A stretch of DNA of 64,000 nt, taken from contig NZ_FNIX01000002.1 in the NCBI RefSeq assembly GCF_900104175.1, forward strand, positions 186,001 through 250,000, in the 5' to 3' direction. Below the pieces are notes generated by a model, which saw only the letters and a program-made list of their open reading frames with translations, ran no database searches and was not told the origin of the DNA. Below, piece after piece: positions 7,963 to 17,131 of the stretch (position 1 is its first letter; every line of letters begins with the position of its first letter). This DNA is from Lentzea jiangxiensis (GTDB taxonomy: Bacteria > Actinomycetota > Actinomycetes > Mycobacteriales > Pseudonocardiaceae). A program made the position numbers and the translations under genes.

Positions 7963-10260
7963 TCAGGGGGTGTCGAACACCGGGGTCAGGACGCGGTCGA
8001 AGCCGACCGCGCGCCGCGGTCCCGTCATCGACAACCGCAGCCTGGTGTGGATGTTCGCGCTCGACGTGCCGACGTGGAGCTCGACGTCACCGGGATCGAC
8101 CTGCCGCTGCCCGGCCCGCCCGGTGTAGGAGGTGAGGTCGGCGTGCAGCGCCGCGCTCACGGTGCGGGTCTGGCCGGGTTCGAGGTCCACCTTCACCGCG
8201 CCGATCAGCTGCCGCACCGGCCGGGCGACCTCGGCCACCGGGTCGTGCAGGTAGATCTGGACGACCTCGGAGGTGACGACGTCCGACTCGTTGCGCACGA
8301 CCACGTGCACCCGGCAGACGCCGTCCGTCGGCCACTCCCGCTCTTCGGAGCCCACCGCCACCCAGGTCGCGGGCGCGTAGGAGAGCCCGTGGCCGAAGGG
8401 GTAGAGCGCGGTCGGGTCGACCGTGCTGACCTCCGTGCGCGCACCGAGCTGGGCGGACAGGTAGGTCGACGGCTGGCTGGAACCGGCACCGGGGAAGCTG
8501 ACCGGGAGCCTGCCGGACGGGTTGACCCGCCCGGAGAGGACGCCGGCGAGCGCCGCGGCACCCTCCTCGCCGGGGTAGAAGCCGCACACCACGGCGGCGA
8601 GCCGGTCGGCCTGCCGGGACAGGTCGTAGGGCCGGCCGGACAGCAGCACGAGCACCACCGGCATCCCGGTGCCGAGCACCGCCTCCAGCAGCTCCTCCTG
8701 GCGGCCGGGCAGCTTGAGGTCCGCGGCGTCGCAGCCCTCGCCGGAGGTGCCCTTGCCGAAGAGCCCCGCCAGGTCGCCGAGCACGACGACGCAGACGTCG
8801 GCCTGCCGGGCCGCCTCGACGGCCTCGGCGATCTCCTCGTCGGTGCCGCCGAGCACGGGACAGCCCTGCGCGAAGACGACGTCGTGCTCGGCGCGCAGCG
8901 CGTCCAGCACGGTCGGGACGTCGATGCCCATCTCGGCGTCCGGGTGGTGGACGCCGACGTGCAGCGGGAAGGAGTAGCAGCCCATCATCGCGCCGGGTTC
9001 GTCCGCGCGCGGGCCGATGACGGCGAGGCGCTTGCCCGCCAGCGGGAGGACGCCGTCGTTCTGCAGCAGCACGACCGAGCGCTCGGCGATCTCGCGGGCC
9101 AGGGCGCGGGACTCGTCGTCGTCCAGGTCGAGGTCCGCGGAGGGCGCGGGGGAGTAGCCGGGGTCGAGCAGGCCGAGCTCGAACTTCTGCGCCAGCACGC
9201 GGGTGAGCGCCCGGTCGACGAGGGCCATGTCGATCCGGCCGGCCTCCAGGCCCTCGAGCAGCGGGTCGCCGAAGCAGTCCACAGTGGGCAGTTCGACGTC
9301 GATCCCGGCCGCCAGCGCCAGTTCCGCCGCCTCCTCGCGTCCGGCGGCGACCCCGTGCAGCTTGTGCAGGAACGCCACCGAGAAGTAGTCGGACACGAGG
9401 GTGCCGGTGAAGCCGTACTCGTCGCGCAGCCGGTCGGTGAGCAACGCCGAGTCCGCCGCGGCGGGCACGCCGTCGTTGTCGGCGTAGGAGTTCATCACCG
9501 ACCGGGCACCGGCCCGCAGCGCCATCTCGAACGGCGGCAGGATCACGTCGGCGAACTCGCGAGGCCCGATCGAGACCGGCGCGTGGTTGCGTCCCGCCCG
9601 CGACGCCGAGTACCCGGCGAAGTGCTTGAGCGTGGACACGACCCCGGCCGACTCGAGACCCTCGACGTAGGCGGCGCCGACGACGCCGACGAGGTGCGGG
9701 TCCTCGCCGATGGTCTCCTCGACCCGGCCCCAGCGCAGGTCGCGCGTGACGTCGAGAACCGGGGCGAGGCCCTGGTGGATCCCGAGGCGGCGCATCGAGT
9801 CGCCGAACTTGGCCGCCATGCGCCGCACCAGGTCCGGCTCGAAGCTCGCGCCCCAGCACAGCGGCGACGGGTACACCGTCGCCTGCCACGCGGCCAGACC
9901 GGTCAGGCACTCCTCGTGCGCCAGCGCGGGAATCCCGAAGCGGCTCGCCTCGACGATCTGCCGCTGGGTGCGGGCGAGCGTGCGCGCGCCGACCTCGGGA
10001 TCGATCGGCCGGGTGCCGAAGACCCGGGTGAGCTGACCGATGCCGTGCTTGGTCAGCTCGTCGAAGTCCCGCGGTGCCACGGCGAACTCGTGCTGGTGCG
10101 GTGCCATCTCGCCGCCGGCGTCGATGCCGGCCCAGATGCCCTGCAGCTGCGCGAGTTTCTCCTGCGGCGTCATCCGCGCGACGAGGTCGCGCACACGGTC
10201 GGCCACGGGGGCGTGCGGGTTTCGCCAGACCTCGTCCGGCGTGGTGGCTTCTGTCGTCAC
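7963..10260 (-). CDS. bxlA: Glycoside hydrolase family 3, probable intracellular beta-xylosidase
   Basis: A 765-residue GH3 enzyme without a signal peptide, so it should act on imported xylo-oligosaccharides in the cytoplasm. The N-terminal (beta/alpha)8 domain carries RWGRVEETIGEDPHLVG, KHFAGYSAS and the nucleophile in LVSDYFSV (D291). A C-terminal alpha/beta sandwich and fibronectin-III-like domain follow, with YPFGHGLSYA near residue 620. The length fits GH3 enzymes such as BxlA. The gene follows the LacI gene by 10 bases and is probably co-transcribed with it. The symbol rests on synteny with Streptomyces bxlREFGA; beta-glucosidase activity cannot be excluded. Confidence 0.85.
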   Translation of the reverse strand: MTTEATTPDEVWRNPHAPVADRVRDLVARMTPQEKLAQLQGIWAGIDAGGEMAPHQHEFAVAPRDFDELTKHGIGQLTRVFGTRPIDPEVGARTLARTQRQIVEASRFGIPALAHEECLTGLAAWQATVYPSPLCWGASFEPDLVRRMAAKFGDSMRRLGIHQGLAPVLDVTRDLRWGRVEETIGEDPHLVGVVGAAYVEGLESAGVVSTLKHFAGYSASRAGRNHAPVSIGPREFADVILPPFEMALRAGARSVMNSYADNDGVPAAADSALLTDRLRDEYGFTGTLVSDYFSVAFLHKLHGVAAGREEAAELALAAGIDVELPTVDCFGDPLLEGLEAGRIDMALVDRALTRVLAQKFELGLLDPGYSPAPSADLDLDDDESRALAREIAERSVVLLQNDGVLPLAGKRLAVIGPRADEPGAMMGCYSFPLHVGVHHPDAEMGIDVPTVLDALRAEHDVVFAQGCPVLGGTDEEIAEAVEAARQADVCVVVLGDLAGLFGKGTSGEGCDAADLKLPGRQEELLEAVLGTGMPVVLVLLSGRPYDLSRQADRLAAVVCGFYPGEEGAAALAGVLSGRVNPSGRLPVSFPGAGSSQPSTYLSAQLGARTEVSTVDPTALYPFGHGLSYAPATWVAVGSEEREWPTDGVCRVHVVVRNESDVVTSEVVQIYLHDPVAEVARPVRQLIGAVKVDLEPGQTRTVSAALHADLTSYTGRAGQRQVDPGDVELHVGTSSANIHTRLRLSMTGPRRAVGFDRVLTPVFDTP

Positions 10261-10270
10261 AGGAGGAACC

Positions 10271-11284
10271 TCAGGGTGAGAGTGGACGTGTCGACTGCCG
10301 GACGACCAGATCGGTGCCCAGGGTGACGTGCGTGTCGGCGGGCTCGTCGCCGTTGATGAGCCGCACGAGCAGCTCGAGGGCGCGGTGGCCCATTTCGCGG
10401 ATCGGCTGCTGCACCGTCGTGAGCGGCGGTGTGCACAGCGCGGACTCGGGGATGTTGTCGAAGCCCACCACCGAGATGTCCTCCGGCACGCGCAGGCCGA
10501 GCTCGAGGGCCGCCTGGATGGCGGCGATGGCGGTGGTGTCGTTGGCCGCGAAGATCGCGGTCGGCCGGTCGGGTCCGGTCAACAGGTCGCGCGCCGACGC
10601 GGCGGCCACGTCCGCGTCGTAGTCACCGCGCCGGACCAGGTGCTCGTCCACCGCCACGCCGGCGCTGGCGAGCGCCCCGCGGTAGCCGGTTTCGCGCTGC
10701 TGCGCCGATTTCAGGTCCTCGCGACCGGTGAGCATCGCGATCCTGCGGTGGCCCAGCGCCAGCAGGTGCTCCGTCGCCAGGCGGCCGCCGTGCAGGTTGT
10801 CGGAGTCGACCGTCGGCAGTGCGGCGCGCCCGGTGTGCGGGTCGACCGCGACGACGGGCGTGCCGGGGATGCCTTCGAGGTCGACGGCGGGCGTGACCAG
10901 CACGGCGCCGTCGACGAGCGTGCCGCTCAGCCGCGTGAGGTACCGGTGCTCCCAGCCGTGCGGGTCACCCGTCCGGCCGCCCGCCGAGTAGACGACCAGT
11001 TCGAAGCCGGTGCCGCGGATGGCGTCCGCCGCGCCCTTGAGCAACTCGGTGCTGAACGGCTCGATGTCGGCGACCAGGATGCCGATGACGTTGGTGCGGT
11101 GGTTGCGCAGGCTCTGCGCGACGAGGCTGGCCTCGTACCCCAGTTCCTTGATGACCGCGGTGACGCGGGCGAACGTGTCCGCCGAGACGCCGTACCGCTG
11201 GTTGAGGACCTTGGACACGGTGGCTACCGAGACGCCGGCCTGAGCGGCGACGTCCTTGATCGTGACGCGAGAGCGTGGAGGCAC
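10271..11284 (-). CDS. bxlR: LacI-family regulator of the xylobiose/xylan locus (BxlR-like)
   Basis: A 337-residue LacI repressor: helix-turn-helix VTIKDVAAQAGVSVATVSKV at residues ~7-26, then an effector-binding domain with ANDTTAIAAIQAALELGL and GFDNIPESALCTPPLTT. It starts with GTG at 11284 and is divergent from the binding-protein gene; a near-perfect palindrome lies 24 bases upstream of its start. By analogy with Streptomyces BxlR it should repress both directions until xylobiose or a similar product binds. Gene order supports this; the effector is inference. Confidence 0.88.
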   Translation of the reverse strand: MPPRSRVTIKDVAAQAGVSVATVSKVLNQRYGVSADTFARVTAVIKELGYEASLVAQSLRNHRTNVIGILVADIEPFSTELLKGAADAIRGTGFELVVYSAGGRTGDPHGWEHRYLTRLSGTLVDGAVLVTPAVDLEGIPGTPVVAVDPHTGRAALPTVDSDNLHGGRLATEHLLALGHRRIAMLTGREDLKSAQQRETGYRGALASAGVAVDEHLVRRGDYDADVAAASARDLLTGPDRPTAIFAANDTTAIAAIQAALELGLRVPEDISVVGFDNIPESALCTPPLTTVQQPIREMGHRALELLVRLINGDEPADTHVTLGTDLVVRQSTRPLSP

Positions 11285-11307
11285 CGGGTCAGGCTAGCCG
11301 TGTAAAA

Positions 11308-11352
11308 CGTTATCGACAACGATTGACACGGGGCGGGTTCATCCGAGAGTCT
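11308..11352 (+). promoter_or_regulatory. Xylan-locus operator and candidate promoter
   Basis: CGTTATCGACAACG (11308-11321) is a palindrome with one mismatched pair. It abuts TTGACA (11323-11328), a consensus -35 box; a weak -10, GAGTCT, lies 18 bases on (11347-11352). A repressor bound here would block the -35 of the bxlEFG operon and the start region of the divergent LacI/GH3 operon. Confidence 0.55.
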
Positions 11353-11406
11353 CTGGCCCCAACACAGGCAGTCCAACCGGCCGACGTCGTCAGGAGTGGA
11401 CCCCCA

Positions 11407-12684
11407 ATGCGTTCGAGAAAGCCCCTTGCCCTCTTCGCCGCCGCGGCGTTCGTGCTGGCCGGGTGCGGTGGCGGCGGCACAGACGCCTCCACCGAAGGAC
11501 CCGTCACGCTCACCTGGTGGCACAACCGCACCACCGAACCGATGAAGTCGAAGTGGCAGCAGATCGCCGACGACTTCCACAAGACCCACCCGAACACCTC
11601 GTTCACGATCGAACCGCTGCAGAACGAGCAGTTCCAGACCAAGGTCCCGCTCGCACTGCAGGGCAACACCCCTCCGGACCTGTTCCAGCAGTGGGGCGGC
11701 GGCGCGCTCGCCGACCAGATGAAGTCCGGCAAGATCGCCGACATCACCCAGGCCTCGTCCGGCTGGATCGGCCCGCTGGCGAAGAACGCCGACGGCTGGA
11801 AGGTGAACGGCAAGCAGTTCGGCGCGCCGTACCTGATGCACGCCGTCGGGTTCTGGTACCGCAAGGACGTCTTCGCCAGCGCGGGTGTCACCTCGCCACC
11901 GACCACTTTGGACGAGTTGAACGCGGCCGTCGCGAAGCTGAAGGCGGCGGGCGTCGTACCGATCGCGCTCGGCGGCAAGGACCGCTGGCCCGACGCGTTC
12001 TACTGGGCGTACTTCGCGGTGCGCCAGTGCTCGGTCGACACGCTGAAGAAGGCGGTCGAGAAGACCGAGCTGACCGACCCGTGCTTCACCAAGGCGGGAG
12101 AGACCCTGAAGAGCTTCCTGGACACGAAACCGTTCCAGGACGGGTTCGTCGGGACGCCCGCTCAGCAGGGGGCCGGCAGCTCGGCGGGCCTGGTCGCCAA
12201 CGGCAAGGCGGCCATGGAACTGCAGGGCGACTGGAACCCGGACGTGATGCAGGCGCTCACCGAGGACAAGGAGATCGGCTCGAAGATCGGCTGGTTCCCG
12301 TTCCCGAGCGTGCCGGGCGGCCAGGGCGATCCGAGCGTGCTGCTCGGCGGCGGTGACGGGTTCTCGTGCACCACCCGCGCGGCCAAGGCGTGCGCGGAGT
12401 TCCTCGGGCACCTCGTCGGCGACGACGTGCAGAAGATCCTCGCCGAGACCAACTCCGGTCTGCCGGTGACCCCGGCCGGTGTGGCCGCGCTGAAGAGCGA
12501 GCCGCACAAGACGATCGCCGATGCCATGACCAAGGCGTCGTACCTGCAGTTCTACTTCGACACCGCGTTCCCGACCAAGGTCGGTCAGGCCCTCAACGAC
12601 GCCATCGCGAACTTCTTCGCGGGGCAGGGCACACCCGACACCATCGTGAAATCGGTGAGTGAAGCAGCAGCCGGGAACAAGTGA
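11407..12684 (+). CDS. bxlE: Extracellular sugar-binding lipoprotein, CUT1 ABC transporter (xylobiose type)
   Basis: A 425-residue solute-binding lipoprotein. The signal peptide runs to a lipobox, VLAGCGGGG, with lipidated Cys near residue 19. The mature protein has the family-1 fold, with aromatic residues expected to stack on sugar rings (LTWWHNRTTEPM, FQQWGGGALADQM, LQGDWNPDVMQ). The ATG has AGGAG about 12 bases upstream. It is the first gene of an operon with two permeases, a xylanase and a xylosidase, so imported xylobiose or xylo-oligosaccharides are the likely ligand. No ATPase gene is present, as is normal for actinobacterial CUT1 systems that use MsiK. Confidence 0.9.
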   Translation: MRSRKPLALFAAAAFVLAGCGGGGTDASTEGPVTLTWWHNRTTEPMKSKWQQIADDFHKTHPNTSFTIEPLQNEQFQTKVPLALQGNTPPDLFQQWGGGALADQMKSGKIADITQASSGWIGPLAKNADGWKVNGKQFGAPYLMHAVGFWYRKDVFASAGVTSPPTTLDELNAAVAKLKAAGVVPIALGGKDRWPDAFYWAYFAVRQCSVDTLKKAVEKTELTDPCFTKAGETLKSFLDTKPFQDGFVGTPAQQGAGSSAGLVANGKAAMELQGDWNPDVMQALTEDKEIGSKIGWFPFPSVPGGQGDPSVLLGGGDGFSCTTRAAKACAEFLGHLVGDDVQKILAETNSGLPVTPAGVAALKSEPHKTIADAMTKASYLQFYFDTAFPTKVGQALNDAIANFFAGQGTPDTIVKSVSEAAAGNK

Positions 12685-13655
12685 TGAGTGCCGCGATCAC
12701 CACGCGGCCGCCGACCGCCCCCGTGCCGCACGCGCCAGCGGCCGGGGGCACCCGGCGGCGGTCCCGACTCCGCACCCGCCTCGAACTCGCCCTGCTGCTG
12801 ACGCCGGCACTGGTGTTGTTCACCGGGTTCGTCCTGATCCCCATCGGCGTCGCCGCGTACTACAGCCTCTACTCGTGGAACGGCTTCGGCCCGCTCACGG
12901 ACTTCGTGGGGCTGGACAACTACGCCGACGCCCTCTCCGGTGACGTCTTCCAGGGCGCCATCGGGCACAACCTCATCATCGCGGTGCTGTCCATCGTCGT
13001 GCAGCTGCCGCTCAGCATCAGCCTCGCGATGCTGCTCAACCGGAAGCTGCGCGGCCGGGCCTTCCTGCGCATGGTGGTGTTCGCGCCGTACGTGCTGTCC
13101 GAGGCCGTGACCGCGGTGATCTGGCTGCTGATGCTGCAGCCCGGCGGGTTCGTCGACGAGGTCCTGCGGGCCGTGGGCCTGGGCGGGCTGGTGCAGCTGT
13201 GGCTCGCCGACCAGTCGATCGTGCTCTACACGCTGTTCGCGGTGATCACCTGGAAGTACATCGGGTTCGGCGTGATCCTGCTGCTCGCGGGCCTGCAGGG
13301 CGTGCCGGCCGAGCTGAGGGAGGCGGCCGCGCTCGACGGCGCGAGCTCCTGGCAGACCACCCGGCACGTCGTGCTCCCGTTGCTGGGACCGACGATCCGC
13401 GTGTGGATCTTCCTGTCGGTGATCGGGTCGCTGCAGCTGTTCGACCTCGTCTGGATCATGACGCTCGGCGGTCCCGCCAACGCGTCCACGACGATGGCGA
13501 CCTACCTCGTGGACCACGGTTTCAAGCGCTACGAGTTCGGCTTCGGCAGTGCGGTCGCCGTGATCCTGTTCATCATCTGCTTCGTGTTCGCGCTGTTCTA
13601 CCAGCGGTTCGCCCTGCGCCGGGACACCGAGGGCGCTTTGACGGGGGTTCGCTGA
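12684..13655 (+). CDS. bxlF: ABC sugar transporter permease (first, MalF-like)
   Basis: A 323-residue inner-membrane permease with six predicted helices and the cytoplasmic EAA loop ELREAAALDGASSWQ near residue 215 that docks on the ATPase. A basic, Pro-rich N-terminal tail precedes the first helix. The ATG shares a base with the binding-protein stop (TGATG), pointing to coupled translation; a GTG one codon upstream is also possible. With the next gene it forms the membrane channel for the sugar bound by the upstream lipoprotein. Confidence 0.9.
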   Translation: MSAAITTRPPTAPVPHAPAAGGTRRRSRLRTRLELALLLTPALVLFTGFVLIPIGVAAYYSLYSWNGFGPLTDFVGLDNYADALSGDVFQGAIGHNLIIAVLSIVVQLPLSISLAMLLNRKLRGRAFLRMVVFAPYVLSEAVTAVIWLLMLQPGGFVDEVLRAVGLGGLVQLWLADQSIVLYTLFAVITWKYIGFGVILLLAGLQGVPAELREAAALDGASSWQTTRHVVLPLLGPTIRVWIFLSVIGSLQLFDLVWIMTLGGPANASTTMATYLVDHGFKRYEFGFGSAVAVILFIICFVFALFYQRFALRRDTEGALTGVR

Positions 13656-13656
13656 G

Positions 13657-14472
13657 ATGACACGTCGCAACACAATCGGCTACCTCGCCGCGTTCGCCGT
13701 CATCGGCATGACGGTGGTGCCGCTGCTGTTCGTGGTGCTCGGCGGGTTCCGCACGACGGCGCAGATCAACGCGTCGCCGGCCGGGTTGCCCGGCCCGTTC
13801 GTGTGGGACAACTACGCGGAGGTGGCGACGTCGCCGGTGTTCTGGCGGCTGCTCGGCAACAGCGCGCTGATCGCGGTCATCGCGACGACGCTCGCGGTCG
13901 TGCTCGGTGCGATGGCGGCGTTCGCGTTGTCCCGCTACCGGTTCCGGGGCCGTGAGGGCTTCTACGCGCTCTTCACGCTCGGCCTGCTGTTCCCGCTCGG
14001 CGTGGCGACGCTGCCGTTGTACCTGTGGCTGCGCCAGCTCGGGATGCTCGAGAACCCGCTCGGCGTCGCGATCCCGGAGGCGGCGTTCTCGCTGCCGGTG
14101 ACGATCGTGATCCTGCGGCCGTTCATGCACGCCATCCCCGGCGAGCTGGAGGACGCGGCGCTGCTCGACGGTGCCGCCAAGCTCGGCTTCTTCTGGCGGA
14201 TCCTGCTGCCGCTCTCGCGGCCGGCGCTGATCACGGTGTCCGTGCTCGCGTTCGTCACCAGCTGGAACTTCTACCTGTTGCCCTTGCTCGTGTTCAACGA
14301 CTCCACGAACTTCACGCTCCCGCTCGGCGTGGCCATGTTCCAGTCCGAGCACACCCAGGACACCGCGAAGGTGCTCGCCTTCACCGCGCTGTCCATGATC
14401 CCCGCGCTCACGTTCTTCGTGCTCGCCGAACGCCGGATGGTCGGCGGACTGACCGGCTCAGTGAAGGGATGA
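13657..14472 (+). CDS. bxlG: ABC sugar transporter permease (second, MalG-like)
   Basis: A 271-residue permease with six helices and an EAA-type loop, ELEDAALLDGAAKLGFFWRI, near residue 165. It starts one base after the stop of the first permease and its own stop overlaps the xylanase ATG (ATGA). It pairs with that permease in the xylobiose-type importer. It carries the typical MalG C-terminus, ERRMVGGLTGSVKG. Confidence 0.9.
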   Translation: MTRRNTIGYLAAFAVIGMTVVPLLFVVLGGFRTTAQINASPAGLPGPFVWDNYAEVATSPVFWRLLGNSALIAVIATTLAVVLGAMAAFALSRYRFRGREGFYALFTLGLLFPLGVATLPLYLWLRQLGMLENPLGVAIPEAAFSLPVTIVILRPFMHAIPGELEDAALLDGAAKLGFFWRILLPLSRPALITVSVLAFVTSWNFYLLPLLVFNDSTNFTLPLGVAMFQSEHTQDTAKVLAFTALSMIPALTFFVLAERRMVGGLTGSVKG

Positions 14473-15470
14473 TCGTGAAAACCCGATTGGCTGTTGGCCT
14501 GGCCGTGCTCGTGGTGGTGGCGCAAGCAGCGCCCGCCTCGGCCGCGGGACCGTTGAAGCACACCACGAACAGGTACGTGGGCAGCGCGGTGGCTGCCCAG
14601 CACCTGGCCGCCGAGGCCGACTACAAGAAGGTGCTGACGCGCGAGTTCGACAGCGTCACGCCCGAGAACGAGATGAAGTGGGGCACCGTCGAGGCGGTGC
14701 GCGGCCAGTACGACTGGTCCGGCGCCGACGCGATCGTCGACTACGCCCGCAGGACCGGCAAGTCGATCCGCGGGCACACGCTCATCTGGCACAGCCAGCT
14801 CCCCGACTGGGTGGGCGGCCTGGAGGCGGCCGAGCTGCGCGAGGTCGTCAAGGACCACATCCGGACCGAGGCGGGCCGCTACCGCGGCAAGATCCGCGCC
14901 TGGGACGTCGTGAACGAGGCGTTCAACGAGGACGGCACCCGCAGGCCGACGGTGTTCCAGGAGAAGCTCGGCGACCGCTACATCGCCGACGCGTTCCGCT
15001 GGGCGCACGCCGCCGACCCGAAGGCGAAGCTCTACATCAACGACTACAACGTCGAGGGGCTCAACCCCAAGAGCGACGCCATGTACGAGCTGGTGAAGTC
15101 GTTGAAGCGCCAGGGCGTGCCGATCCACGGGGTCGGGATCCAGGCGCACCTGTCGCTGATGTACGGGTTCCCGTCCGGCATGAAGGAGAACATCGCCCGG
15201 TTCGCCGCGCTCGGCCTGGACGTCGCGATCACCGAGGCCGACGTGCGCATCCCGCTGCCGGTCACGCCGGAGAAGCTCGAGGACCAGGCGGACTACTTCG
15301 AGCAGGTGTGGGACGCCTGCCACGCGGTGCGCCGGTGCGTCGAGTTCACCACGTGGGGCTTCACCGACCGCCACTCGTGGGTGCCGGACGTGTTCCCCGG
15401 TGAGGGCGCGGCCTGCCTGTTCGACGAGAACCTGGCTCCGAAGCCCGCCTACACGCGCCTCAACCCGTAG
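14469..15470 (+). CDS. Secreted GH10 endo-beta-1,4-xylanase
   Basis: A 333-residue enzyme: Sec signal peptide (residues 1-~26, ending PASAA) plus a single GH10 barrel and no carbohydrate-binding module. The acid/base is in WDVVNEAF (E150) and the nucleophile in ITEADV (E256). RGHTLIWHSQLPDWV and the C-terminal WGFTDRHSWV are family signatures. It cleaves xylan chains outside the cell to feed the transporter encoded just upstream; its ATG overlaps the permease stop. A secreted xylanase inside a transporter operon suggests secretion is matched to uptake. Confidence 0.94.
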   Translation: MIVKTRLAVGLAVLVVVAQAAPASAAGPLKHTTNRYVGSAVAAQHLAAEADYKKVLTREFDSVTPENEMKWGTVEAVRGQYDWSGADAIVDYARRTGKSIRGHTLIWHSQLPDWVGGLEAAELREVVKDHIRTEAGRYRGKIRAWDVVNEAFNEDGTRRPTVFQEKLGDRYIADAFRWAHAADPKAKLYINDYNVEGLNPKSDAMYELVKSLKRQGVPIHGVGIQAHLSLMYGFPSGMKENIARFAALGLDVAITEADVRIPLPVTPEKLEDQADYFEQVWDACHAVRRCVEFTTWGFTDRHSWVPDVFPGEGAACLFDENLAPKPAYTRLNP

Positions 15471-15484
15471 CGGGAGCGTCTGAG

Positions 15485-17035
15485 TTGGCACAGTTCACGA
15501 ACCCGGTCCTGCCCGGCTCGCACCCCGATCCCTCGGTGTGCCGGGCGGGATCGGACTTCTACCTCGTCACGTCCACCTTCGAGTACTTCCCCGGCCTGCC
15601 GATCTACCACAGCAGGGACCTGGTGCACTGGCGGTTGCTCGGGCACGTGCTGGACAGGCCGTCGCAGCTGCCGTTGCAGGGCGTGCGCGCGTCCGGCGGC
15701 CTGTACGCACCGACGATCCGGCACCACGAAGGCGTGTTCTACGTGGTGTGCACGCTGGTCGACGGCACCGCCAAGAGCGGCAACTTCGTCGTCACGGCAA
15801 CGGATCCGGCGGGGGAGTGGTCGGAACCGCGGTGGCTGCCGGAGGCGGACGGGTTCGACCCGTCGCTGTTCTTCGACGACGACGGCGGCGCGTGGTGGAC
15901 CGCGACCCGCGAGGTGCCCGGCGGCCGGCCGGGGCAGACCGAGGTGTGGCTGCGCGAGTTCGACACGCTGGGTCTCGACCTGGTGGGTGAGGAGCACGTG
16001 CTGTGGACCGGCGCGTTGCGCGACTCCGTCTGGCTCGAAGCACCTCACCTCTACCGCGTGGACGGCAAGTACGTGCTGCTGTGCGCGGAGGGCGGCACGG
16101 ACTTCGAGCACTCGGTGGTCGTGGCGACGGCGGACGAGGTCACCGGGCCGTACACCGGCTCCCGGCTCAACCCGCTGCTCACGCACCGCCACCTCGGCCG
16201 CGGCCACCCGATCGCGGCGACCGGGCACGCGGACCTCGTCCGCACGCAGACCGGCCAGTGGTTCGCGGTGCTGCTCGCGACCCGGCCGTACGGCGGCTAC
16301 TTCGACAACCTGGGGCGCGAGACGTTCCTCGTGCCGGTGTCGTGGGAGGCGGGCGGTCCGGTGTTCAGCCCGGGAACCGGCCGGGTCGAGGAGCGCTACG
16401 ACGTCCCGGACCTGCCCGCCCACCCGTGGCCGCGGGCCGCGGCGACCGACGACTTCGACGCGCCGGTGCTCGACCCCGCCTGGATGTTCCTGCGCACGCC
16501 GGACGAGGTGTTCTGGTCGCTGACCGACCGCCCCGGCCACCTGCGGCTCGCGGTGCGCTCGGAGCAGGTCACCGACCCGGTCACGCCGAGCATCGTGCTG
16601 CGGCGCCAGCAGCACCAGGACTTCCACGCGTCCTGCGAACTCGACTTCACCCCGGCGGGACCGTCGGAGGCGGCGGGTCTCGTGCTGCTGCAGAACAACG
16701 ACCACCACGTCCGGCTGATGCTCGGCGCCGGACGCGAGGTCACCCTCGTGCTCCGCGTCGGCGGACGCGACGAACCGCTGGCCGGTGCGCGCGTGCCGGA
16801 AGGCCCGGTGCGGCTGGGGTTCGAGGCCACCGGCCAGGAGCACCGGGCACTGGTCGCCGCCGGTGACGGGGAGTGGACGCCGCTGGGGGAGCCGTTCGAC
16901 GGGCGGGTGCTGAGCACCCGGGCGGCCGGCGGGTTCACGGGTGTCCACATCGGACTCTACGCGACCGGCGGTGGAGCGCCGAGCACGTCGTGGGCGGACT
17001 TCGGCAGCTTCACCTACCGCAGTCTGGAGGGGTGA
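15485..17035 (+). CDS. GH43 beta-xylosidase/arabinofuranosidase, intracellular
   Basis: A 516-residue enzyme without a signal peptide. The five-blade propeller domain begins [20 protein letters not shown], with the base in HPDPS (D15), and has the acid in VWLEAPHLYRVDG (E185). The last ~190 residues form the concanavalin-like C-terminal domain typical of GH43 xylosidases (DDFDAPVLDPAWMFLRTPDE onward). It should release xylose from xylobiose and short oligomers inside the cell. The start is a TTG at 15485 with GGGAG upstream; no ATG fits the conserved N-terminus. It ends the xylan operon and is followed by a hairpin. Confidence 0.9.
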   Translation: MAQFTNPVLPGSHPDPSVCRAGSDFYLVTSTFEYFPGLPIYHSRDLVHWRLLGHVLDRPSQLPLQGVRASGGLYAPTIRHHEGVFYVVCTLVDGTAKSGNFVVTATDPAGEWSEPRWLPEADGFDPSLFFDDDGGAWWTATREVPGGRPGQTEVWLREFDTLGLDLVGEEHVLWTGALRDSVWLEAPHLYRVDGKYVLLCAEGGTDFEHSVVVATADEVTGPYTGSRLNPLLTHRHLGRGHPIAATGHADLVRTQTGQWFAVLLATRPYGGYFDNLGRETFLVPVSWEAGGPVFSPGTGRVEERYDVPDLPAHPWPRAAATDDFDAPVLDPAWMFLRTPDEVFWSLTDRPGHLRLAVRSEQVTDPVTPSIVLRRQQHQDFHASCELDFTPAGPSEAAGLVLLQNNDHHVRLMLGAGREVTLVLRVGGRDEPLAGARVPEGPVRLGFEATGQEHRALVAAGDGEWTPLGEPFDGRVLSTRAAGGFTGVHIGLYATGGGAPSTSWADFGSFTYRSLEG

Positions 17036-17040
17036 CCGCG

Positions 17041-17076
17041 GGCGGAGGCGATCCCGGGCGCGGGGTCGCCTCCGCC
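17041..17076. terminator. Hairpin ending the xylan operon
   Basis: GGCGGAGGCGA (17041-17051) pairs with TCGCCTCCGCC (17066-17076), an 11-bp perfect stem beginning 5 bases after the GH43 stop, between convergent genes. There is no T-tract, as is common in high-GC actinobacteria; it may work in both directions. Confidence 0.65.
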
Positions 17077-17131
17077 GGTCACGCCCTCCCGCGACCGGTG
17101 GCCACCTCGCCGTCCGCCGCGGTGATCCCCG